Source of the DNA: CAIVAT01 sp964525995
GTDB taxonomy: Bacteria > Bacteroidota > Bacteroidia > Bacteroidales > FEN-979
Assembly: GCA_964525995.1 (NCBI GenBank)
Contig: CAZGIM010000006.1
Coordinates: forward strand, 124,001 to 188,000
Length of the DNA: 64,000 nt
Direction: 5' to 3'
Shown: piece after piece, positions 27,921 through 34,903 of the stretch
How the letters are laid out: every line of letters starts with the position of its first letter
How positions within the stretch are numbered: position 1 is the stretch's first letter
Notes under the pieces: generated by a model
Told to the model about the DNA's origin: nothing
Seen by the model: the letters and a program-made list of their open reading frames with translations, nothing else
Databases searched by the model: none
Position numbers and translations under genes: made by a program

Positions 27921-28268
27921 ATGAAAACGGTGAAACAAATTCTGCTGATTCTGCTGTTCATACTCCCGTCGTTGGTACAGGCCATGGAAAAAGAGATTCC
28001 GTTCACCCTCGACGACTGCGATCGGATTATCCGGACAGAACAAAAAGTAGAATCACTCCGTACTGAGCTTAACACAAAGATCGACACAAAAGTCGATGGG
28101 CTTAGCTCTGAAATGAACGCCCGCTTTGAAGCCATCGACGAACGATTCAACCAACTTTTCGGCTTCCTGTGGGCCATCATAGGCATTTTCACCACCATGA
28201 TGGTCAGCGTGTTTGGATTTGCATTCTGGGACCGTAAGCTTTCGCTGGCCCCTGTGAAAAAAGTCTGA
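27921..28268 (+). CDS. Small membrane coiled-coil protein, copy 1
   Basis: Product of 115 residues (ATG at 27921). A hydrophobic signal or anchor (QILLILLFILPSLVQA) is followed by a coiled coil with repeated ID(T/x)K and 'RTEQKVESLRTELNTKIDTK', then a second membrane helix (FLWAIIGIFTTMMVSVFGFAFW), and ends DRKLSLAPVKKV. It is a near-identical paralogue of the gene at 30060, including the bases before the start, but lacks its last 30 or so residues and part of the coil. No family recognised. An in-frame GTG lies at 27900. Confidence 0.65.
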   Translation: MKTVKQILLILLFILPSLVQAMEKEIPFTLDDCDRIIRTEQKVESLRTELNTKIDTKVDGLSSEMNARFEAIDERFNQLFGFLWAIIGIFTTMMVSVFGFAFWDRKLSLAPVKKV

Positions 28269-28302
28269 ACAGGATTTTCAGGATTTCGGGATGGGCAGGA
28301 TT
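28265..28302 (+). repeat. Octamer-like array ACAGGATT after copy 1
   Basis: TGAACAGGATTTTCAGGATT and GGGCAGGATT directly follow the stop. The same words follow the stops at 29886 and 30503 and, on the minus strand, the oxidoreductase stop at 31358. Confidence 0.7.
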
Positions 28303-28367
28303 ATAATTTCATGCCAGTAATTTCTCAACATTTTTTTTCCAAAAAATAAGTTTGTTGGTCTTTATTG

Positions 28368-28375
28368 TAAATTTG
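28368..28375 (+). promoter_or_regulatory. Candidate -7 box upstream of the second FISUMP gene
   Basis: TAAATTTG matches TAnnTTTG, but no well-spaced -33 TTG is visible. The leader of about 100 bases contains a small GTTATG/CATAAC hairpin (28405-28423). Confidence 0.3.
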
Positions 28376-28482
28376 ATCAACTAATTGTTGATCAGTCTCT
28401 TGATGTTATGTTACCCGCATAACAATAGTGTGGATATCCAATTCATTATCAATCCGAACAATCAGTTTCAAAACTGTGATTC

Positions 28483-29886
28483 ATGAAGAACATTGCACTT
28501 TTTATGTTGGCGCTGGTATTTCTGGCCTCTGTATCTAAAGCCCAGGTAGGCATCAATAACGACAACAGCCAGCCCGACCCGTCGGCCGGGCTCGATGTAA
28601 AATTCAGCAATAAAGGAGTGCTGCTGCCCCGTATGACGCTTCAGCAGCGAAACGACATTGTGAATCCCGCAGAGGGATTGATGGTGTATTGCACCAACTG
28701 CGGCCGTCTGGGAGCCGGAGGTGCACTCTCCATCTTCACCAACGGCGCATGGACGGTGATAGGGCCATGTACCATCAACCCCGTAAGCACCGGCACTCAT
28801 ACCGTAACCCCAGGGCAGATCATCTGGCGGTGGACCGGCACCGGCACCGGCGTGAAATGGAACACTGTCAACGATTTCGACAACGCCACCGATATCGGTT
28901 ATGCCACTTCGAAAACTGAAACGGGCATAGTGTGCGGCCAATCCTACACCCGCTACCTGTGGAACTATTCCGAATGCGGGGTGGCAGGGGTTGCCTCACT
29001 CACGGTGACAACTGACCCGGCGGTACCCGATCCTCCTTTTGCCGGAACACATGTACCCTCGATGTTCCAGATCGTATGGAACTGGGATGCCGCATCAGGA
29101 GCAACAGGTTATAAATGGAATACGGTAAATGATTACAGTACTGCGACCGATTTGGGGACGGTCACCTCCACGGTTGAAACAGGGCTTATCTGCGGAACTT
29201 CCTATACAAGATATTTGTGGGCATATAACAGTTGTGGTGTCACAATAGCGCCAACTTTCCTTACAGCAATTACCCAGAATTGCCCATCATGTGGGCAACC
29301 AATCACCGATGCCCGCGACGGTAAGACTTATAACACGGTGCTTATCGGAACCCAATGCTGGATGGCACAAAATCTTAATATTGGTACGAAGATCAACGGC
29401 TTGCAGGAACAGACCAACAACCAGGTGATTGAAAAGTACTGTTACAACGACCTGGAATCGAATTGCGACACCTATGGCGGGCTCTACCAGTGGAACGAGG
29501 CGATGCAATATGTGACTACTGAAGGTGTACAGGGAATCTGTCCTGCAGGGTGGCACTTGCCAACCGATCCCGAATTGACCATTCTTACCAACTATCTTGG
29601 AGGTGCAAACGTAGCCGGAGGAGAGATGAAAGAAGCCGGAACTGCACATTGGGCTTCGCCAAATACCGGGGCCACCAACAGCAGCGGGTTCACTGCGCTT
29701 CCTGGCGGCTACCGGGACTACTATGGCAGCTTCAACAATCTCGCTGACGACGCCTACTTCTGGTCGTCGTCGGAGTCCTCGTCGTCGACCGCGTTGATCC
29801 GGAAGCTCGGCTCCAACGACGCGTATGTGGGCCGGAGCAGCAGCTACAAGACGATCGGCTTCTCGGGGCGGTGCGTGAAAGATTGA
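28483..29886 (+). CDS. Secreted FISUMP-type surface protein with two FnIII-like repeats
   Basis: Product of 467 residues. Signal peptide (IALFMLALVFLASVSKAQ), 'PSAGLDVKFSNKGVLLPRMT' module, then two fibronectin III-like repeats (TVTPGQIIWRWTGTGTG and HVPSMFQIVWNWDAASGATG). The full C-terminal FISUMP domain has ITDARDGKTYNTVLIGTQCW, QNLNIGTKI, CPAGWHLPTDPEL and 'GGYRDYYGSFNNLADDAYFW', ending GFSGRCVKD. Expected at the cell surface or secreted. The C-terminal domain is the same type as in the two large proteins at 55726 and 59430. Near its 3' end the coding bases become unusually GC-rich (TCGTCGTCGGAGTCCTCGTC), perhaps from sequence exchange between FISUMP genes. Confidence 0.85.
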   Translation: MKNIALFMLALVFLASVSKAQVGINNDNSQPDPSAGLDVKFSNKGVLLPRMTLQQRNDIVNPAEGLMVYCTNCGRLGAGGALSIFTNGAWTVIGPCTINPVSTGTHTVTPGQIIWRWTGTGTGVKWNTVNDFDNATDIGYATSKTETGIVCGQSYTRYLWNYSECGVAGVASLTVTTDPAVPDPPFAGTHVPSMFQIVWNWDAASGATGYKWNTVNDYSTATDLGTVTSTVETGLICGTSYTRYLWAYNSCGVTIAPTFLTAITQNCPSCGQPITDARDGKTYNTVLIGTQCWMAQNLNIGTKINGLQEQTNNQVIEKYCYNDLESNCDTYGGLYQWNEAMQYVTTEGVQGICPAGWHLPTDPELTILTNYLGGANVAGGEMKEAGTAHWASPNTGATNSSGFTALPGGYRDYYGSFNNLADDAYFWSSSESSSSTALIRKLGSNDAYVGRSSSYKTIGFSGRCVKD

Positions 29887-29893
29887 AAAGCAT

Positions 29894-29986
29894 CAGAACA
29901 GGATTGCAGGATTTCAGAATGGACAGGATTGATAAAAATTATTAACCTGTAATCCTGTAATCTTATAATCCCGAAATCCTGTTCCA
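29894..29986 (+). repeat. Inverted ACAGGATT / AATCCTGT arrays forming a hairpin
   Basis: AGAACAGGATTGCAGGATTT and GGACAGGATT (after the FISUMP stop) face TGTAATCCTGTAATC and AAATCCTGTTCC. They are followed by seven Ts at 29991, so the structure may act as a terminator. The left half is downstream-type and the right half upstream-type. Confidence 0.7.
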
Positions 29987-30009
29987 GCCCTTTTTTTATC
30001 TTTTCGTAT

Positions 30010-30017
30010 TACCTTTG
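30010..30017 (+). promoter_or_regulatory. -7 box for coiled-coil copy 2
   Basis: TACCTTTG, 42 bases before the ATG at 30060. The bases from here to the start are almost the same in copy 1, whose box is degraded (TGCCTTTG). Confidence 0.5.
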
Positions 30018-30059
30018 CACTATCAACCGGATTAACCAGTGAAAATTAATCCGAAGATT

Positions 30060-30503
30060 ATGAAAACGGTGAAACAAATTCTGCTGATTCTGCTGTTCTT
30101 GCTCCCGTCGTTGTTACAGGCCATGGAAAACGAGATTTCGTTCACCCTCGACGACCGCGATCGGATCATCCGGACAGAGCAGAAAGTTGAATCACTCCGT
30201 ACAGAGCTTAACACAAAAATAGACACAAAAGTTGACGCTCTTGATAAAAAAATTGATACAAAGTTCGATGGACTTCGAGCGGAGATGAACGCCCGGTTCG
30301 ATCAGTTGTTTAATTTCCTGTGGGCCATCATCGGCATTTTCACCACCATGATGGTTAGCGTGTTTGGCTTTGCATTCTGGGACCGCAAGCTTTCGCTGGC
30401 CCCTGTGAAAAAAGACCAAACCCGGATCATCGAATCCCTCCGCCAATTGTCAGAAACCCAGCCGAAACTTAGGGAAATCCTTAAGAATGCAGGATTGCTA
30501 TAG
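30060..30503 (+). CDS. Small membrane coiled-coil protein, copy 2
   Basis: Product of 147 residues. Hydrophobic N-terminus (QILLILLFLLPSLLQA), a coiled coil with four tandem short repeats of the type (x)DxKxDxL (TKIDTKVDALDKKIDTKFDG), a membrane helix (IIGIFTTMMVSVFGFAFW) and a basic/amphipathic tail (RIIESLRQLSETQPKLREIL). It looks like an inner-membrane protein with a coiled-coil outside and a short helical tail inside. No named family recognised. Paralogue of 27921, which ends just after LAPVKK. An in-frame GTG lies at 30039. Confidence 0.7.
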   Translation: MKTVKQILLILLFLLPSLLQAMENEISFTLDDRDRIIRTEQKVESLRTELNTKIDTKVDALDKKIDTKFDGLRAEMNARFDQLFNFLWAIIGIFTTMMVSVFGFAFWDRKLSLAPVKKDQTRIIESLRQLSETQPKLREILKNAGLL

Positions 30504-30523
30504 GACAGCGTCAAACGCAAATG

Positions 30524-30562
30524 TCTGAACAGGATTTGCAGGATTTCAGGATAAACAGGATT
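30524..30562 (+). repeat. ACAGGATT array after copy 2
   Basis: TCTGAACAGGATTTGCAGGA, TTTCAGGATAAACAGGATTG lie 20 bases after the stop. The rest of 30563-30804 shows no gene, hairpin or clear promoter. Confidence 0.7.
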
Positions 30563-30804
30563 GATATGAATTAACGGCAGGAATAGACAGAAGTGGTATT
30601 TTTACGAAAACAGGTTATTAAGCGAAGTTATAGTGTCATGGTAATAAGTGATAATTTTATTCGTCATCACCTTTTCGGGATGGGTATATCGTTCATCTTA
30701 TGAAAATTCATGGCATTTATACATTAGATGCAGTTATGGCGGGAGGAAGATCAACGCTGTTTTTGCAAAACTGTTCTGATTCGGGTTAACCTTGGTTTTG
30801 CGGA

Positions 30805-31230
30805 ATGGACTTAGTAATAGAAAAGGAAGTCGACAAATTGACACATACGATCATCGGCTGTGCCATGCAGGTTCATTCAACTCTGGGCAATGGCTTTCAA
30901 GAGGTGATTTACCAAAGGGCTCTGGCTATTGAATTTAAATACCATGGTATTTCCTATGAACGGGAAAAAGAGATGCCGATTTTTTACAGGGATGTCCAGA
31001 TCGGAACACGCCGGGTCGACTTTTTTGTTGAAGGACAGGTGATGGTTGAGTTAAAAGCGGTCGAAAAATTGGAGGGGGTTCATAAAGCACAGGCGATCAA
31101 CTACCTGGAGGCTTATAACATGGAAGATGGATTATTGATCAACTTTGGGAATACTAGCCTGGAATTCAAACGGGTGTATAACAAAAAACTGACAAATAAA
31201 AAAAACCTCCCCTCAAAAATTAATCCCTGA
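30805..31230 (+). CDS. GxxExxY protein
   Basis: Protein of 141 residues with the family signature Gly30-x2-Glu33-x2-Tyr36 (GFQEVIY). It has the nuclease-like core RRVDFFVEGQVMVELKAVEK (Asp, then Glu-x-Lys), and a C-terminal 'EAYNMEDGLLINFGNTSLEFKR'. These proteins are related to PD-(D/E)XK nucleases. They are often present in many copies per genome in Bacteroidota, and their role is unresolved. It lies between an ACAGGATT array (left) and AATCCTGT arrays (right), but each array can be assigned to a neighbouring gene. The tail KKLTNKKNLPSKINP is poorly conserved in character. Confidence 0.88.
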   Translation: MDLVIEKEVDKLTHTIIGCAMQVHSTLGNGFQEVIYQRALAIEFKYHGISYEREKEMPIFYRDVQIGTRRVDFFVEGQVMVELKAVEKLEGVHKAQAINYLEAYNMEDGLLINFGNTSLEFKRVYNKKLTNKKNLPSKINP

Positions 31231-31231
31231 G

Positions 31232-31366
31232 AATCTTGTCTATCTCGTAATCCTATAATCCTGTACTGACACATTATAATCCTGCCCATCTCGAAATCCT
31301 GTAATCCTGTACTGACACATTATAATCCTGCCCATCTCGAAATCCTGAAAATCCTGTTCAGACTTT
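31232..31366 (-). repeat. ACAGGATT arrays with a 46-base tandem duplication
   Basis: Plus strand reads AATCCTGT-type units, that is ACAGGATT on the sense strand of the oxidoreductase, whose stop codon adjoins at 31358. A 46-base unit beginning TAATCCTGTACTGACACATT occurs twice (31256-31301, 31302-31347). Confidence 0.8.
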
Positions 31367-34300
31367 TTCTACCAGTGCATCATACAACACTTCGATCGGA
31401 TGATACGCTCTCCGACCTGTTCCGTCTTTGATCTGATGCCGGCAGGAGGTGCCGGGCGCGACGATGACCATCTCTTCGGGGGCTTTTCTTACCGCCGGAA
31501 ATAAAACCAGCTCGCCAATTTTCATCGACAGATCATAATGCTCCTTTTCATAGCCGAACGATCCGGCCATGCCGCAACACCCCGATTTAATTTCCTCTAC
31601 CTGGTAATTGACGGGGATGGAAAGCATCTTCTTGGTCGAATCTGTTGAGCCCAACGCCTTCTGGTGGCAGTGACCGTGGAGGAGAATCTTTAAAGGTTTG
31701 TCTGTGAAGAATTGATTGATTGACTGATTGACTGAATGATTGATTGACTGATTGACTGATTGACTGAATGATTGATTGACTGAAGGATCGAATGACTCAG
31801 TATCTGATTGTTTTTCCCTAATACCTAATGGCCAATGCCTAATACCTGAATATGCATTTTGCATTTTGCATTTTGCATTTTGTACTTCATTTACCACAAA
31901 CTCATCAAACATCACTGCATGCTTTGCCAGGTTCAGGGCAGCTTCCTTCAGTTCAGGATCAACCAGGTCGGGGTACTCGTCGCGAAAAGTTAGAATGGCC
32001 GAGGGTTCGATGCCGATCAGCGGAGTATCCTCCGTTATCAGATCCTTTAGCTTTGAAACGTTGGCATTGGCCAGCTTTTTCGCTTTCCGGATCAATCCTT
32101 TCGAAAGAAACGTCCGCCCGCTCTCTTCATGATCGGGGATGAGGACCTGATAACCCAAGGCATTCAGCAGTTTGATGGCTTTTATGCCAATCTCCACATC
32201 ATTGAAATTTGTGAATTCGTCGGCAAACAGGTAAACGACTTTGGTAATATCCGGATTTGTTTCAGACCTGTTTCCACCATCTGTTTTCTCGTTTTCCTTT
32301 TGTCTGGTCTGAATGCTTCCCTGGTTGTGCTTCGCTGACCACAGCCTGAGTGTTGATGAATACAATAATGGGATATTACGGGCAGGGGCAAAGCCAAGTA
32401 TTTTCTTTGTGAAACCGGCTATCAGATGATTTTTCAGAAAGAAATTAAAAACACCGGGCAACAGGCTGCCAAGGCGGTTAACCGAGGTGATGTGAGCGAT
32501 AAGCCATGACCGGAGGGAGATTCCATTCGCATCGTAGTAATGCTGGAGGAATTCGGCTTTGAGTTTGGCAATGTCGACATTCGACGGGCATTCAGCTTTA
32601 CAAGCCTTGCACGACAGGCAAAGGTCCATCACTTCATAGATCTCCTTGTGGTCAAAAGGATTTTCTTTTGATGAATGGGTCAGGAATTCCCTGAGGATGT
32701 TAGCCCGGGCTCTGGTTGTTGTGTTCTCCTCGCCCGACGCCATGTACGACGGACACATCCGCTGCCCGGTAAGAATAGTATTGCGACAGTCGCCCGATCC
32801 GTTACACTGCTCGGCTGCGCGGAGAATACCATGATTGTGTGAGAAGTCGAAAACCGTCGCGATCTCCCGGACAGGCTTACCGGGCTCAAACCGAAGGCTG
32901 GTATTCATTTTCGGCGTATCGGTGATCTTGCCGGGATTGAAGATTTGGTACGGATCCCACAGTGACTTGATCTCCCTGAAAAGACTGTAATTGTGAGCTC
33001 CCAACATGAAGGGGATAAATTCGCCCCGCAACCGGCCGTCGCCATGTTCGCCCGACAGCGAGCCGCGGTACTTCTTGACAATCTTCGCAGTTTCCAGGGC
33101 GACGGTATGAAAAAGCTCCACATCACCGGGATCTTTCAGGTTAAGCACTGGTCTGAGATGCAGTTCACCCGATCCGACATGGGCATAGTAAACGCAATCA
33201 AGATTCAACCGTTTCATCATCCGGTTGAATTCTTCAATATAGGCGGGAAGATTTTCGGGATGCACCGCGGTATCCTCGATTACCGGTACCGGCTTGCGAT
33301 CGCCGGGATAGTTTGACAGGACTCCCAAACCGGCTTTTCGCAGGTTCCACACCTTTTTCAGATCAGGCGGGAAGACGACCGGATAATGATACCCGAGGTT
33401 TTTTGTCTTTAGCTCCTCAACCAGATCATGGGAAATCGTCGTGATTTCCTGCTTGGTTTCACGGGCAAACTCGATGATCAGGATAGCACCGGGATCTCCC
33501 TCGATGAAAAAACGGTTCTGCCGCTGGGTGATGTTGTCTTTCGTGCAATCCATGATGGGTTTGTCCATCAGCTCGACCGAACCCGGACTGTACTTCAGCG
33601 CCACCAGGTTGGCTTCGAGCGACTCCTCAACCGTGCGGCAATGAACACAGATCAGCGCTTTCTCCTTCGGCGGCAACGACACAAGATTCAGCTTGATCTC
33701 CGTGATGAACATCAGCGTTCCCTCAGAGCCCGCAATGAGTTTGGACAAATTAAAGGATTGAGTGAATGAGTGATTGACTGATTGATTGATTGACTGATTG
33801 ATTGATTGAGGGATCGAGGGATTGGTTGACTGATTAATTGACTGAGTATCTGAATGATTTTCCCTAATACCTGATGGCCAATGCCTAATGCCTGAATGTG
33901 CATTTTGAATTTCTCTTTGATTTTGCAGATGAAACGGCTCCATGTTTAGTAATAGATCCAGCGCATATCCAGTATTCCGGCGGTGGATCCTCGGATCGGG
34001 ATACTCTTTCATGATCTCTTCCTGGTTGACCGGGTCGGAAAGGATATCGCGAATCTGTCGGTATATCTTATTTTCCAGTTTATCACCGGAACATTTTTCG
34101 TGAAATTCTTCAGGTGTCAGCTCCCTGAACTCAACTTCTGATCCATCACTTAAAAATCCTTTCACCGAAATCACATGGTCGCGGGTGCTGCCGTAAAGGA
34201 TCGAATGGGCGCCGCAACTGTTGTTCCCAACCATCCCACCCATCATACAGCGGCTCGACGTGCTGGTCTCCGGACCGAAAAACAATCCGTGTTTTGACGC

Positions 34301-34699
34301 AAAGAGGTTCAGCTCATCGAGGATTACTCCCGGCTGAACACGTACCCAGTGTTCTTCGTTATTAAATTCAAGGATGGCAGTCATATAACGGGAAACATCA
34401 ACCACCAGCCCGCTCCCGACAACCTGTCCGGCAAGCGAGGTGCCTGCCGTTCGGGGGATCAAAGGAGTGCCGGTTTCACAGGCAAACCCGATCAGTTTGG
34501 CAATGTCGGCGGCATGGCGAGGACGGGCGACTCCCAAAGGTTTTTCCCGGTAAGCGGAGGCATCGGTGGCATAAAGGATGCGGTTCGTTTCGTCAAGCAA
34601 TATCTCCCCTTCGAAAACGGCCCGGAGTTTCTCAATTTGATCCTGAAAATTTTCCTTCTTCATTTCAGTATGTAAAAGATAGTGTGCCTGTTTAATCAT
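31358..34699 (-). CDS. FAD-linked oxidase / Fe-S oxidoreductase fusion (GlcD-GlcF type, D-lactate dehydrogenase-like) with two repeat insertions
   Basis: Protein of 1,113 residues that fuses a FAD_binding_4/FAD-oxidase C module with an Fe-S and CCG-domain module. FAD site: GVARPRHAADIAKLI, PRTAGTSLAGQVVGSGLVVDVSR, GNNSCGAHSILYGSTRDHV. Oxidase C domain: YYAHVGSGELHLRPVL, GSLSGEHGDGRLRGEF. Fe-S ligands: CNGSGDCRN and CLSCKACKAECPSNVDI. CCG region: GHCHQKAL, GCCGMAGSFGYE. Such enzymes oxidise 2-hydroxyacids and pass electrons to quinone. Two in-frame segments of Ser/Asn/Gln/Ile repeats (from 33754-33912 and 31709-31886) interrupt conserved regions, before FNLSKLIAGSEGT and before KPLKILLHGHCHQ. 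A later ATG at 34663 (MKKENFQ) is also plausible. Confidence 0.88.
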   Translation of the reverse strand: MIKQAHYLLHTEMKKENFQDQIEKLRAVFEGEILLDETNRILYATDASAYREKPLGVARPRHAADIAKLIGFACETGTPLIPRTAGTSLAGQVVGSGLVVDVSRYMTAILEFNNEEHWVRVQPGVILDELNLFASKHGLFFGPETSTSSRCMMGGMVGNNSCGAHSILYGSTRDHVISVKGFLSDGSEVEFRELTPEEFHEKCSGDKLENKIYRQIRDILSDPVNQEEIMKEYPDPRIHRRNTGYALDLLLNMEPFHLQNQREIQNAHSGIRHWPSGIRENHSDTQSINQSTNPSIPQSINQSINQSVNHSFTQSFNLSKLIAGSEGTLMFITEIKLNLVSLPPKEKALICVHCRTVEESLEANLVALKYSPGSVELMDKPIMDCTKDNITQRQNRFFIEGDPGAILIIEFARETKQEITTISHDLVEELKTKNLGYHYPVVFPPDLKKVWNLRKAGLGVLSNYPGDRKPVPVIEDTAVHPENLPAYIEEFNRMMKRLNLDCVYYAHVGSGELHLRPVLNLKDPGDVELFHTVALETAKIVKKYRGSLSGEHGDGRLRGEFIPFMLGAHNYSLFREIKSLWDPYQIFNPGKITDTPKMNTSLRFEPGKPVREIATVFDFSHNHGILRAAEQCNGSGDCRNTILTGQRMCPSYMASGEENTTTRARANILREFLTHSSKENPFDHKEIYEVMDLCLSCKACKAECPSNVDIAKLKAEFLQHYYDANGISLRSWLIAHITSVNRLGSLLPGVFNFFLKNHLIAGFTKKILGFAPARNIPLLYSSTLRLWSAKHNQGSIQTRQKENEKTDGGNRSETNPDITKVVYLFADEFTNFNDVEIGIKAIKLLNALGYQVLIPDHEESGRTFLSKGLIRKAKKLANANVSKLKDLITEDTPLIGIEPSAILTFRDEYPDLVDPELKEAALNLAKHAVMFDEFVVNEVQNAKCKMQNAYSGIRHWPLGIREKQSDTESFDPSVNQSFSQSVNQSINHSVNQSINQFFTDKPLKILLHGHCHQKALGSTDSTKKMLSIPVNYQVEEIKSGCCGMAGSFGYEKEHYDLSMKIGELVLFPAVRKAPEEMVIVAPGTSCRHQIKDGTGRRAYHPIEVLYDALVEKV
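31709..31886 (-). repeat. In-frame composite repeat inside the oxidoreductase gene (insertion 2)
   Basis: On the sense strand: four copies of GCAAAAT, then ATTCAGGTATTAGGCATTGG and CCATTAGGTATTAGGG, then TCAGATACTGAGTCA, then about ten units of ATCAGTCA/ATTCAGTC. It encodes residues such as NQSINHSVNQSINQ and causes no frameshift. It sits just before the conserved CCG-domain motif GHCHQKAL. Confidence 0.85.
33754..33912 (-). repeat. In-frame composite repeat inside the oxidoreductase gene (insertion 1)
   Basis: On the sense strand: CAAAATG, then ATTCAGGCATTAGGCATTGG and CATCAGGTATTAGGGA, then TCAGATACTCAGTCA, then about nine units of ATCAGTCA/ACTCATTC. It has the same module order as insertion 2 and encodes SINQSINQSVNHSFTQS. 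It sits between LLNMEPF and the conserved FNLSKLIAGSEGT of the FAD domain. Confidence 0.85.
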
Positions 34700-34903
34700 T
34701 GATTTTGATGCAGATTTGGGATAAACCGATCAAAGTGGTTCCTTTTTTTTGCCTTTTGCTTTTTGACTTTTCATTTTGCTTTTTGATCTGTCTTTTCGGG
34801 TTTTAGGTATAAGCCCTTCGGCAACAAATGCTCCCCGGCTAATATCCGGATAACTTCCTGATTTCTGCCAGCAGGTCGCGATCCGTGATGAGAGGCACTT
34901 GCG

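Noticed and set aside
30524..31366. Terminal inverted repeats of a GxxExxY transposon
   Set aside because: The left array belongs to the gene ending at 30503 and the right to the oxidoreductase. The same words occur after other genes with no GxxExxY gene nearby.
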